This document shows, in pieces, positions 35,037 to 43,290 of a stretch of DNA of 64,000 bases. The notes beneath the pieces are model-generated. The model was not told the origin of the DNA, ran no database searches, and saw only the letters and a program-made list of their open reading frames with translations. Made by a program: the position numbers and the translations under genes. Source of the DNA: Oscillibacter valericigenes Sjm18-20 (GTDB taxonomy: Bacteria > Bacillota > Clostridia > Oscillospirales > Oscillospiraceae); the NCBI GenBank assembly GCA_000283575.1, contig AP012044.1, positions 2,852,001 through 2,916,000 on the forward strand. Direction: 5' to 3'. Each line of letters opens with the position of its first letter. Within the stretch, counting starts at the first letter, position 1.

Positions 35037-35912
35037 TTAATATGTCAATACCTCATGACCTGTTTCTGTCACGAGCACTGTGTTTTCCCATTGCGCAGAG
35101 GGCTTCCCGTCAACTGTACGAACAGTCCAATGATCGCTCTTATCAGTTTTTATATTGGGTTTTCCCATGTTTATCATAGGCTCTATAGTAAAAACAAGTC
35201 CGGGAACCAACAGCATTCCCGTTCCTTTTTTTGTTACATATCCAACCCAAGGTTCTTCGTGAAATTCCAAACCAACCCCGTGACCGCCGATTTCACGAAC
35301 AACGGAATACCCGTTGTTCGTGGCATGGTCATTTACTGCTTGTCCTATATCACCTAGGAATCCCCACGGCTTTACTTGCTCAATACCCAATCCTACACAT
35401 TCTTTTGCTACGTCAACGAGCCTTCGCTTTTCACTCGGCACATCACCAACGCAAAACATACGCGAGGAGTCCGAAAAAAAGCCGTTATAAATCGTAGATA
35501 CGTCAATATTCACAATAGTCCCATTTCTTATAAAAACACGGTCAGACGGGATGCCATGACATACAACATCATCGATTGAGATACATACGCTCTTCGGGTA
35601 TCCTTCGTAATTAAGGTCTGCCGGGACGCCTCCGAGCTCCTTAGTCTTTTCGAAGATGAGTCGATCGAGTTCTTCCGTGGTTACTCCATCAGTCACATAT
35701 TCCCCGATAAAATCAAGTACCGCGATATTTAATTTACTGCTTTCCCGGATACCTTCAATCTGTTGTTTTGTCTTCAGTAATTTTCGGTGCGGCACTTCAT
35801 ACCCTTTTAAACGGTAAGTTTCGGTTTGTTCATCAATAAGGGCATGACATTTTTTATATTTTCGACCGCTCCCACACCAGCAGAGATCGTTTCTTCCAAG
35901 TTTGTCAGACAT
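35037..35912 (-). CDS. map: Methionine aminopeptidase with N-terminal SEC-C zinc motif
   Basis: A 291-residue type I methionine aminopeptidase. The head is a SEC-C zinc motif (CWCGSGRKYKKCH, residues 11-23). The metal ligands are visible: two Asp in NIDVSTIYNGFFSDSSR, His in GHGVGLEFHEE, Glu in FTIEPMI and Glu in WENTVLV. It removes the initiator methionine from new proteins. A chromosomal map is normally essential and in the ribosomal cluster, so this is an extra copy carried as cargo. The SEC-C head is known in some bacterial MAPs. Confidence 0.93.
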   Translation of the reverse strand: MSDKLGRNDLCWCGSGRKYKKCHALIDEQTETYRLKGYEVPHRKLLKTKQQIEGIRESSKLNIAVLDFIGEYVTDGVTTEELDRLIFEKTKELGGVPADLNYEGYPKSVCISIDDVVCHGIPSDRVFIRNGTIVNIDVSTIYNGFFSDSSRMFCVGDVPSEKRRLVDVAKECVGLGIEQVKPWGFLGDIGQAVNDHATNNGYSVVREIGGHGVGLEFHEEPWVGYVTKKGTGMLLVPGLVFTIEPMINMGKPNIKTDKSDHWTVRTVDGKPSAQWENTVLVTETGHEVLTY

Positions 35913-36080
35913 TTTTTCTCCTTATGTTTCAGATTCGAATAGAGCAATTGCTTTTAGATGACGAGTATCCATATTGAGAAGTGTATTGGAAATTCATTGG
36001 GCATGACATTCACCGCAAGTATTATTTGCCCTGCGCAAAATTATCGGCGTCGATTGACGTATCAAAGTAAAAATAAGAGA

Positions 36081-36506
36081 TTAAAGCGTGGCATTGTGTA
36101 TGGCGTTCATAGGTATGGCACATCCGTCATCGCAAGCTTGCTGCTTTATGTATCTGCATAAGGCGCAAGTTGTTTTTGAACTTATATGATGTTCCATTGC
36201 GCCCGCATCCTCATAAGCCGTTTTCATGTCGACAGCGAGTACTCTGGTCAGAAACTCATAGACGATTAAAAATGTTCTCGAAATGCGCTTTGCCTGGTTC
36301 CTGCCCTCATCAGTCAGATATACCAATCGGTTAGCATCCCGTCGTACAAGGGACATTTTTTGCAGTGCTTTTACAGCTACACTGGCGCTGGCTTTTGTTA
36401 CATTAAATGTAGCGGCAATGTCTAATATACGAACCCCGTCTGTATACAGAGAAAGCTTATATATGATTTCAAGGTAATTCTCTTGTGATTTTGTCAGTGT
36501 AGCCAT
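36081..36506 (-). CDS. DtxR/MntR-family metal-dependent regulator
   Basis: A 141-residue DtxR-family repressor. The winged helix occupies 1-70 (SQENYLEIIYKLS, DIAATFNVTKASASVAVKAL). A metal/dimerisation region carries the family pattern with Glu/His ligands (EDAGAMEHHIS). There is no SH3-like third domain, as in MntR-like short forms. It is divergent from the LysR gene, 157 bp apart, and its targets may include the suf genes. The C-terminal cysteines (TTCALCRYIKQQACDDGC) resemble those of IdeR-like short proteins in Clostridia. Confidence 0.85.
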   Translation of the reverse strand: MATLTKSQENYLEIIYKLSLYTDGVRILDIAATFNVTKASASVAVKALQKMSLVRRDANRLVYLTDEGRNQAKRISRTFLIVYEFLTRVLAVDMKTAYEDAGAMEHHISSKTTCALCRYIKQQACDDGCAIPMNAIHNATL

Positions 36507-36662
36507 AAATTTTCACCTGAATTCTGCCACTTTTGTAACGTGAAAAATGAATAAATGCCAGATGTACTTGATTGATCCTATTATATATGCTATTATTTAT
36601 AAATAAAAATATATTATTTTATATGTTTCGATAATAATAAATATATTAATAGGGAGATTTGT

Positions 36663-37547
36663 ATGGACTTGCTGCAAATTAAATACTTTCAAACTGTGGC
36701 CCGTATGCAGCATATGACAAGAGCCGCTAGTGTTCTGCAAATTGCGCAGCCTGCCCTTAGTGCCACGATAGGCAAGTTGGAGGAGGATCTCGGCGTCCCT
36801 CTATTTAACCGGACGGGCCGTAATATTGTTCTAAATGAATATGGGAAAGCGTTTTTGAAACGGGCAGACAGGGTTTTAAAAGAAATTGAGGAAGGGCGAC
36901 GGGAAATCTCTGATTTGTCTGGGAGCGAAACGGGGTCTGTGTCTTTTGCATCCACATCTTTAAATAAAGAGTTTGGTAACTTTATAGGCGACTTTGCTCA
37001 CCTTCATCCAAAAGTAAATTTTCATATCACGCAGTTAGGTGACGATAAAGTAAAACTGCATCTTTTGCAAACAGATGAGATAGACTTCGCCTTTATTAAT
37101 ACCATTAGTGAGCATCCCAATATATGCACCGTAAATTTGGCAGAGGAAGACATCTTTTTGGCAGTGTCACCATCTCACCATCTTGCCAATCAACGGACGG
37201 TTTCTTTTCAGGAAATGATAGGTGAAGCCTTTATCGGATTAAAAACCAATTTCAGTCAGCGAGAGTTTTGTGATGAACTGTGCAAAAAGAATGGTTTTGT
37301 ACCCAATATCATCTGTGAGTGTAGTGAATCAACGGCGGCAATCAATTTAGTCGCAGCTGGACTGGGAGTATCTTTTTTACCATGTTCTGATGATGAAAAA
37401 AAAGAACTGCCGGTTTCTTTGCTGGAGATCGAAGGGACAGATTTTAAAAACATTCTACGACTTGCTTGGAAAGAACAGCGATATTTTTCTAAAGCTGCGG
37501 AACACTTTCGTGAATGTGTAATTCAACATTTTCAAAAAATCGAATAA
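36663..37547 (+). CDS. LysR-family transcription regulator
   Basis: A 294-residue LysR regulator: helix-turn-helix at 1-60 (TRAASVLQIAQPALSATIGKLEE) and a substrate-binding effector domain from 90 on. ATG 36663 is preceded by agggagat in a very AT-rich region. It is co-oriented with and about 300 bp ahead of the suf operon, so it probably controls it. The effector is unknown. Confidence 0.9.
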   Translation: MDLLQIKYFQTVARMQHMTRAASVLQIAQPALSATIGKLEEDLGVPLFNRTGRNIVLNEYGKAFLKRADRVLKEIEEGRREISDLSGSETGSVSFASTSLNKEFGNFIGDFAHLHPKVNFHITQLGDDKVKLHLLQTDEIDFAFINTISEHPNICTVNLAEEDIFLAVSPSHHLANQRTVSFQEMIGEAFIGLKTNFSQREFCDELCKKNGFVPNIICECSESTAAINLVAAGLGVSFLPCSDDEKKELPVSLLEIEGTDFKNILRLAWKEQRYFSKAAEHFRECVIQHFQKIE

Positions 37548-37559
37548 ATCTGTGGTAAA

Positions 37560-37585
37560 GGGTGTACCTAACAATAGGTGCACCC
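37560..37585 (+). terminator. Terminator after lysR
   Basis: Arms gggtgtaccta (37560-37570) and taggtgcaccc (37575-37585) make an 11-bp stem with one G-U pair and a 4-nt loop, followed by a weak T-rich stretch. Confidence 0.65.
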
Positions 37586-37762
37586 TCCTTTTGTAATACC
37601 ATTAATACAATATCTCTTATGATTTTATATATAATAATATATTTTTAATTATTGAAGCTAAGGCTTATACTGTAAGCAGCAAAGAAGTAAAAGAATTTTT
37701 CACTTTGTTTGTATGAATCTGTTTTTCAGAGTTAAGAACGTACAAACTTTTTTATTGACCGC

Positions 37763-37782
37763 TGGTTAGCGCAAACTAACCA
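37763..37782. promoter_or_regulatory. Candidate operator before the suf operon
   Basis: A perfect inverted repeat, tggttag (37763-37769) with ctaacca (37776-37782), has a 6-nt spacer and lies about 70 bp before the first gene of the operon. The spacing suits a dimeric regulator such as the LysR protein. Confidence 0.45.
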
Positions 37783-37849
37783 ACGGAATACAAATTCACA
37801 ATTTTACTGACACGAAGATGATTTGCTGCAAGAATTGAAGGGGGATAAT

Positions 37850-38047
37850 ATGAAAGAAAAAAGGAATAAGCAGTGGAGAGAATATGATGAAGAGGGATAC
37901 GCAGCCCTAGCAAAATATCTTCTAACGTATTTCCAGTCCTACTTTCCTTATTGTTGTGGCTGGATGCCGTCGTTTTACGATACAGAGATACCAGCTTCGC
38001 CAAATTTACCTAAAGAAACGAAAGAGAGGAGTCCTAAAACAAAATGA
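37850..38047 (+). CDS. Unknown 65-residue protein preceding sufC
   Basis: A small protein of 65 residues (EEGYAALAKYLLTYF, then YFPYCCGWMPSFYD) with a vicinal cysteine pair at about 31-32 and a Lys/Glu-rich tail. ATG 37850 follows aaggggga. Its stop overlaps the sufC start by 4 bp, so it is translated with SufC. I recognise no family; the Cys-Cys in an aromatic setting could bind a metal or cofactor. It is consistently placed to serve the SufC-SufB pair, but this is inference. Confidence 0.65.
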   Translation: MKEKRNKQWREYDEEGYAALAKYLLTYFQSYFPYCCGWMPSFYDTEIPASPNLPKETKERSPKTK

Positions 38048-38805
38048 AATCTTACATAAATATACTCGAAGTTAGAGATCTTTGTGTTCAGGCGGGTGGC
38101 AAAAACCTGCTGGATCATTTAAATCTTACAATTCCGGATGGAGAGGTACATGCTCTTTTGGGACAGAATGGCAGCGGGAAAACTTCCCTCATGATGACAA
38201 TCATGGGGTTTTCGGGGTACACAGTGACACAGGGACAGATATTGTATAAAGGGCAAGACATTACGGAGTTTGATATCTGCGAACGGGCTCGGCTTGGTAT
38301 TGCCATCGCCCAGCAGCGACCATCTACGATCGACGGAGTAAAGTTGCGAAGCGTTCTGTTATACATACTGCGCAATGAGGAAAATCCGGAGGAAAGGTTG
38401 GTCAAGCTTGCTCAAACTGCTAATATGGAAGGTTTCCTGGATCGAAGTGTCAACGACGGGCTGTCTGGCGGAGAAATCAAGCGCGCGGAACTGTTGCAGC
38501 TTTTAGCAATGTCACCTGTGTTTTCTATGATGGACGAGCCGGATTCCGGTGTTGATATTGAGTCACTAGCATTAGTGGGAGGTCTAATTAACAAATTATT
38601 TTCTCCGGATGAAAAGCGGAAAGCAAAAAGAAATTCCGGGCTTATCATTACACACAATGGCAAGATTCTAGAGCTTTTCAATATAGACAAGGCACATGTC
38701 ATGCACAACGGAAGTATTGGCTGCTCAGGCAATCCGGCAATTATACTGGATACCATCAGCAAATACGGCTACGAGGAATGTGTGCGTTGTATAGGGAGGC
38801 AGTAA
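38044..38805 (+). CDS. sufC: SufC-type ABC ATPase
   Basis: A 253-residue ABC ATPase of the SufC type. Walker A GQNGSGKTS is at 40-48, signature LSGGE at 140-144, Walker B VFSMMDEPDSGVD at 159-171 and the H-loop ITHN near 204. It energises Fe-S cluster assembly on SufB. It resembles the shorter SufC of the minimal SufBC systems of anaerobes. It overlaps the unknown small gene by 4 bp and is followed 5 bp later by sufB. Confidence 0.9.
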   Translation: MKSYINILEVRDLCVQAGGKNLLDHLNLTIPDGEVHALLGQNGSGKTSLMMTIMGFSGYTVTQGQILYKGQDITEFDICERARLGIAIAQQRPSTIDGVKLRSVLLYILRNEENPEERLVKLAQTANMEGFLDRSVNDGLSGGEIKRAELLQLLAMSPVFSMMDEPDSGVDIESLALVGGLINKLFSPDEKRKAKRNSGLIITHNGKILELFNIDKAHVMHNGSIGCSGNPAIILDTISKYGYEECVRCIGRQ

Positions 38806-38810
38806 ACCAT

Positions 38811-40013
38811 ATGAATATTATTAATGAAAACAACAATAAAGATAAAAACGATATTTTAGATGTCATACAAAATGAAGAAGATTCTAAAAATCTGATTGAG
38901 CCTCAACAGATTGGGTTGGCAGATAAAAAAGCTCTGGCTGGAGTCGGCGTTCTAATTGGTAGTGAAAGCCGTTCTGCCACGATGGTCGTTCGCGACCGTC
39001 AGCCTCAACCAATCTATACGCTTAATAATAGCGACGAATTTGAGATGCTGCCCATCTTTGTAGCGCTTAAGCGCTATGAATGGTTGGAGAAACAATATTC
39101 CTTTAAGGCGGTGGCTCGGGATTTTGATGAAATTACTGAAAAATGTGCCGCTGATCAGAAACCAATTGGATTTTTCATACATGTTAAAAAGGATGCAAAG
39201 GTGATTCTTCCTTGCCAAACAGCAATGTATATGGCAAGCAATAATCTCACTCAAATAGTTCATAATATTGTAATTTTGGAAGAGAATTCACAATTGGAGT
39301 TAATAACAGGATGCATGACGGAGACCAGTGTCAAGGATGGGCGTCACCTTGCGGTGGAAGAGCATTATATTGGCAAAAACGCAAAGCTTACCAGTACCAT
39401 GGTTTATTCATGGGGATCAGGGGTAATGGTCTTTCCACATACGGGAACCATTGTGAGCGAGAACGGACGTTATGAAAGCAACTACATTTCACTAAGAGCA
39501 GCCAAACAGGTGAAAATGAACCCGCAGACTTATCTGAATGGAAAGGGTGCTTCCACAAAATATCTGACCGTAGTGCTTGGTACGCCTGGCTCTTTCATCG
39601 ATACGGGAGGAAACGTATATATGAACGCGGAGGGCACTAGTGCCGAGCTTTTACATAGAGGAGTGTGCACTGGAGGGATTATGCACCAATCTGGTTTGGT
39701 TATTGCCAACGCACCGTGCAAGGGACATGTGGACTGTGCGAGCTTGTTGCTTGACACCGCAGGCAAGGGATATGTTCAGTCGATTCCGGGGGTGGAATCC
39801 CATCATCCGGATGCCCGTTTAAGTCATGAGGCTAGTATCGGAAAAATCGCTCCGGAGCAGGTAGAGTACTTAATGTCCCGCGGAATGAAAGAGTTGGAAG
39901 CAATCTCTATGATTATCAGAGGCTTTTTAGGAACGGGTATTGAGGGGCTAGGTGCGGAACTCGATGCGCAAATTGCAGAAATAGCCGAAATTGCTGGGCA
40001 TGGAGAAAAATGA
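38811..40013 (+). CDS. sufB: SufB/SufD-type Fe-S assembly scaffold
   Basis: A 400-residue SufBD-family protein with the right-handed beta-helix core (about 140-320; NGKGASTKYLTVVLGTPGSF, HRGVCTGGIMHQSGLV) and the conserved C-terminal YLMSRGMKELEA. The start is ATG 38811 after agggagg. The first 60 residues are polar and Asn/Lys/Asp-rich, an unusual extension. With SufC it makes the minimal SufBC machine; no SufS cysteine desulfurase or SufU is in the block, so sulfur would come from the host. A C-terminal fragment is duplicated at 41699-41843. Confidence 0.9.
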   Translation: MNIINENNNKDKNDILDVIQNEEDSKNLIEPQQIGLADKKALAGVGVLIGSESRSATMVVRDRQPQPIYTLNNSDEFEMLPIFVALKRYEWLEKQYSFKAVARDFDEITEKCAADQKPIGFFIHVKKDAKVILPCQTAMYMASNNLTQIVHNIVILEENSQLELITGCMTETSVKDGRHLAVEEHYIGKNAKLTSTMVYSWGSGVMVFPHTGTIVSENGRYESNYISLRAAKQVKMNPQTYLNGKGASTKYLTVVLGTPGSFIDTGGNVYMNAEGTSAELLHRGVCTGGIMHQSGLVIANAPCKGHVDCASLLLDTAGKGYVQSIPGVESHHPDARLSHEASIGKIAPEQVEYLMSRGMKELEAISMIIRGFLGTGIEGLGAELDAQIAEIAEIAGHGEK

Positions 40014-40037
40014 CCCAATTTATAACATAACAGATAA

Positions 40038-40166
40038 AAAAGGACAAGGGTTGATTTATTCAAGCGGGAATTCACGGCGTTGGTTGAGTTTGTTGACATT
40101 GGCGACTGGGTCTCGGATATCGTGGCCGGTTGCGGCTATCAACAATTGGATTTACTGTGTCAATAA
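40038..40166 (+). other. Open segment of unknown origin after sufB
   Basis: A frame without start codon runs from 40038 to a TAA at 40164-40166 and encodes a protein-like stretch (EFTALVEFVDIGDWVSDI, then CGYQQLDLLCQ). It looks like the end of a lost gene. I do not recognise the family. It could also be chance. Confidence 0.3.
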
Positions 40167-40226
40167 ATACATGGAGGACGCAGATGAGTCGCTGAGCCGC
40201 ATATTTGACTAGACGAGGAGAAATTC

Positions 40227-41534
40227 ATGGATCAATTAAATAAATATCAAGAAGAAAATGTCTCTTTACCGCCATCGAAATCTGCACCTTTCATGCTGAT
40301 AATCGGATTTGTATTTATTGCTGCAAATTCACGCTCCCCTCTGACAGCGGTTGGCCCGGTGGTTGATCAAATTCGTGGCAGCTTGCATATTTCAAATACA
40401 TTAACAGGCATGATTACGACTTTTCCATTATTCGCTTTTGCGGCATTTTCACCTCTTGTTCCAAGATTAGCGCGACAATTTGGAGCAAAATTGGTGCTGC
40501 TTTGGTCACTTGTTTTTCTGACGTTTGGAATTGTATTGCGTTCATTGTTTGGAGAAAATGGACTGTTTCTTGGAACTGCCATTATTGGATTATCACTTTC
40601 TGTCGGCAATGTGCTGATGCCCAGCCTTATCAAACATGATTTCCCCAAACGGATCGGTATAATGACAGGCATCTATAATGTTTCCATGAGCCTTTTTGGA
40701 GCAATAGCATCCGGCGTTAGTATCCCAATTTCAAAAAAAGCAGGATTGGGATGGGAGGGCGCGTTAGGCATTTGGGCTATACTTAGTTTTTTATCTTTTA
40801 TCCTCTGGATACCTCAAGTTATGCAGAGAAAGCGAAAAACGACCGCCTATGAAGGAACCGTCAACAGTGACAGTAAAACAAAATTCAAAGACTGCTATAA
40901 AGAAAAGAACGAAAGGAAGAACGCTCAGGGAGCGTCCAGTAACAAGGTCAACTTATGGAAATCCCCTTTGGCATGGCAGGTAACGCTATATATGGGACTT
41001 CAATCCGTGGAGCTATATTGCATGTATGCATGGCTGCCGGACATTTTAGTCCATCAGGGTATGGATTCAGGCAAAGCAGGATGGATGCTCTCCCTTTTTC
41101 AGCTTACGTCTCTCCCCGTTGCATTTTTTGGTTCAGTTCTTGCAGGACGTAAAGCTAATCAGCGCCCGGTGGTTATCGTTGCCTCTCTATGTGTTTTGTC
41201 GGGACTTTTGGGGATATTTTTTGGAGAGACGGCGCTTACATTCCTCTGGATGATTCTTATGGGCAGTGGCTGCGCACTTACTTTTAGTTTATCTCTGATT
41301 TTTTTTAGTTTCCGTACGAAAAATGCAGATGAAGCGGCGAGACTATCTGGCATGGCACAGTCGGTTGGCTACCTGCTTGCTTCTTTGGGACCTACACTTT
41401 TGGGGTTCCTGCATGATGCGACTAACAACTGGACATTGCCGCTTGCTGTCCTGATTGGAGCTGCTGGTATGTGCTTGTTGGCCGGGCTAGGCGCATCGCG
41501 TGATCTGCAGGTCACTTCCACGGTCGGACATTGA
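40227..41534 (+). CDS. MFS exporter of the CynX/NimT type
   Basis: A 435-residue major-facilitator transporter with 12 hydrophobic segments and the CynX/NimT-like start region (FVFIAANSRSPLTAVGPVVDQI). This family includes cyanate transporters and the 2-nitroimidazole exporter NimT. A long charged loop at about 190-235 separates the two halves. ATG 40227 follows gaggaga. Placed after sufB, it may export a compound that damages Fe-S clusters, but the substrate cannot be read from sequence. Confidence 0.88.
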   Translation: MDQLNKYQEENVSLPPSKSAPFMLIIGFVFIAANSRSPLTAVGPVVDQIRGSLHISNTLTGMITTFPLFAFAAFSPLVPRLARQFGAKLVLLWSLVFLTFGIVLRSLFGENGLFLGTAIIGLSLSVGNVLMPSLIKHDFPKRIGIMTGIYNVSMSLFGAIASGVSIPISKKAGLGWEGALGIWAILSFLSFILWIPQVMQRKRKTTAYEGTVNSDSKTKFKDCYKEKNERKNAQGASSNKVNLWKSPLAWQVTLYMGLQSVELYCMYAWLPDILVHQGMDSGKAGWMLSLFQLTSLPVAFFGSVLAGRKANQRPVVIVASLCVLSGLLGIFFGETALTFLWMILMGSGCALTFSLSLIFFSFRTKNADEAARLSGMAQSVGYLLASLGPTLLGFLHDATNNWTLPLAVLIGAAGMCLLAGLGASRDLQVTSTVGH

Positions 41535-41698
41535 AACATCTTCAGGAGAGGACTATGAAAAGCACTCTTCATCAATAAGGTGAAAGGCACAGAAAAATTG
41601 CCGCAGTCAATTCTCGGTTATTATTACTTGTCTTAATGTGTTTAAAAAGCTATATGCACGACTGAGATATTGTGGAACAGGGCAGGCATGTTGCTTGA

Positions 41699-41843
41699 CA
41701 CTGCAGGTAAGGGGTATGCTCAGTCGATTCCGGGGTTGAAATCCGATCATCCGGATGCCCGCTTAGGTCACAAGGCCAATATTGGGAAAATCGCTCCGGA
41801 GCAGATAGAGTACTTAATGTCCCGTGTATGTATGAGCTAGAAG
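41699..41843 (+). pseudogene. Duplicated C-terminal fragment of sufB
   Basis: About 145 bp closely match sufB around 39745-39892 (shared cagtcgattccggg, catccggatgcccg, atcgctccggagca). The copy reads LLDTAGKGYAQSIPG and SRVCMS before a stop, lacks any start, and has several substitutions. It is a remnant of a second sufB from an older duplication or a recombination scar at the cargo edge. Nothing else gene-like lies in 41535-41928. Confidence 0.85.
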
Positions 41844-41928
41844 TAAAATGGAAACCTATTGGAGATCCAAGATAAATAACAATAGTAACCATAATCCTCT
41901 CTAGGTTTCACAATTACCTTTATTCTTC

Positions 41929-42270
41929 TTATTTCTTATCGTGTCCTTGGCTTTCCAATGCGGCTTTTGCAGTTGCCTCGATAATTTTCATGGATCGTTC
42001 ATCGCAATTGTAAAGCAACCGTATAAGGTCTTCTATCTCGGAACCGTAGGACGGCTTCTCGGGATAGAATATCAAATCCGGTGATATATGCAACTCACGG
42101 ATTAGACAATACAAGATCTCGTAGCTCGGTTTCTTGCCTTCGTTCTCTATGCGGTATATGTACCGCTCCGTGCTGCCAACCTTCTCTGCCAGGGCTTCCA
42201 CTGTAATGTTGGCTTTCCTGCGAGCTGCCTTTATCACCTTGCCAAGCATGTCAGGATAATTCTGTACCAT
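41929..42270 (-). CDS. XRE-family regulator
   Basis: A 113-residue repressor-like protein with an N-terminal helix-turn-helix (TVEALAEKVGSTERYIYRIEN at about 22-42) and a helical C-terminus of unknown role. The start is ATG at 42270 because gggggaggtg precedes it; a longer frame to 42333 lacks a ribosome-binding site. It lies just before a possible operator (42327-42346) and may control the downstream sigma-like gene or the excision genes. Confidence 0.8.
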   Translation of the reverse strand: MVQNYPDMLGKVIKAARRKANITVEALAEKVGSTERYIYRIENEGKKPSYEILYCLIRELHISPDLIFYPEKPSYGSEIEDLIRLLYNCDERSMKIIEATAKAALESQGHDKK

Positions 42271-42326
42271 TAGTTCACCTCCCCCTACAATTTTACCGAT
42301 TTTCGCTTTGCTGATAATGGCATGGA

Positions 42327-42346
42327 AGTTCAATTATTTATGAACT
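42327..42346. promoter_or_regulatory. Candidate operator of the XRE regulator
   Basis: Inverted half-sites agttca (42327-42332) and tgaact (42341-42346) are separated by 8 bp and lie about 57 bp before the XRE gene start. TGAACT recurs downstream, consistent with cooperative autoregulation. Confidence 0.4.
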
Positions 42347-42434
42347 CATATTTCATACACGCATGAACTGAATATAGTTGCCACCCCGCTAATAAAAAAA
42401 CGAGGTTTTGACGGGGCGCATCGTTATGTCTGAT

Positions 42435-42470
42435 CCCTCCAATTCCGCGTTTTGGATTGGAGGGGTTTTT
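42435..42470 (+). terminator. Terminator-like hairpin
   Basis: Arms ccctccaat (42435-42443) and attggaggg (42456-42464) with a 12-nt loop are followed by g and five T residues. No + strand gene ends just before it. Confidence 0.5.
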
Positions 42471-42780
42471 GTGCGCTGGACAGATACCAACGCTTCGCTG
42501 CTTGTGATGAGCAGCGAATATGAATTATCGTATTGACGGCTCTCCTGCTGAGAATATTCGGTCAAAAAAAGCCTAGCCCCCATATTCAAAATCTGCGGCC
42601 AGAATCATGAACTGCCAATTCATGAATTAGATGAAATAATATATGCGCTTATGTTTCGGCATTTTATGCAGTCACGTAGGCGCTTTTTTGCACGCTATTT
42701 TTCGCTGTACCCACGGTGCCGAGGCCCTCCATCTTCGTTTGGATTTGCTCACCCAAAAATCCGAACGGAGGTACATAAGA

Positions 42781-43290
42781 ATGTTCGAGCACAAAAACAT
42801 ATTCGTGCTGAATAAAAAGGACAAAGAGGCCATCATCTATCAGGACGCGGACGGGCGAATCATCCGCCTTACCCGCGAGGTCTTTGCCAGCGAGGAGGAG
42901 TTCATGCGCTGGAAAGGCTGGTCGGACGAAAACTATCACGACGCCGAAAAAGCACGTCATGTGGAATCCAACCACGCCATTTATCTGGAGGAGCTGCCGG
43001 AAGGCGTTGCCAACAGCGAATCGCCGGAAGAAAGATATATTTCAGACCGGCAGAAGCAGGAGCGCCAGCGACTTTGTGATCTGCTGATGGCCGGTTACGC
43101 TGCGTGCCTGACGGACAAGCAGCGCAGACGGCTGTGGCTTCATTACGTCGAGAAACTCAGCGTCAGACAGATCGCTGCGGCTGAATCGGTTTCCTTCCAG
43201 ACGGTTGCTGAATCCATCATTTTTGCCAAGAAAAAAATAGAAACTTTTTTGAAAAAATATCCTGACGAATCTCCCTTTCAGCGGCGGTAG
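42781..43290 (+). CDS. Sigma-70 region-4-like factor
   Basis: A 169-residue protein. The C-terminal 70 residues are a sigma-70 region 4 helix-turn-helix (LTDKQRRRLWLHYVEKLSVRQIAAAESVSFQTVAESI). The N-terminal half is charged and of unknown role (IFVLNKKDKEAIIYQDADG). No region 2 is visible, so it may be an anti-sigma-like regulator or a sigma fragment rather than a full sigma. ATG 42781 lies after cggaggt. Genes of this type precede the recombinases in related ICEs and may control excision. Confidence 0.78.
   Translation: MFEHKNIFVLNKKDKEAIIYQDADGRIIRLTREVFASEEEFMRWKGWSDENYHDAEKARHVESNHAIYLEELPEGVANSESPEERYISDRQKQERQRLCDLLMAGYAACLTDKQRRRLWLHYVEKLSVRQIAAAESVSFQTVAESIIFAKKKIETFLKKYPDESPFQRR

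Larger units (their letters stand above)
37548..37849 (+). other. Intergenic control region before the suf operon
   Basis: About 300 bp without a gene. It holds the lysR terminator (37560-37585), a 15-bp AT-rich segment at 37633-37647 that is the inverse of 36604-36618 before lysR, and a perfect 7-bp inverted repeat at 37763-37782. It looks like the operator/promoter region for the suf operon. Confidence 0.5.
42271..42780. other. Regulatory gap between the XRE gene and the sigma-like gene
   Basis: About 510 bp without a supported gene. It contains a candidate operator (42327-42346), further TGAACT half-sites at 42364-42369 and 42608-42613, a terminator-like hairpin (42435-42470), and a second inverted motif around catgaactgccaattcatg at 42607-42625. 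Confidence 0.5.

Noticed and set aside
42389..42589. 66-residue frame on the - strand next to the XRE gene
   Set aside because: It overlaps a terminator-like hairpin, has no ribosome-binding site and resembles no family.
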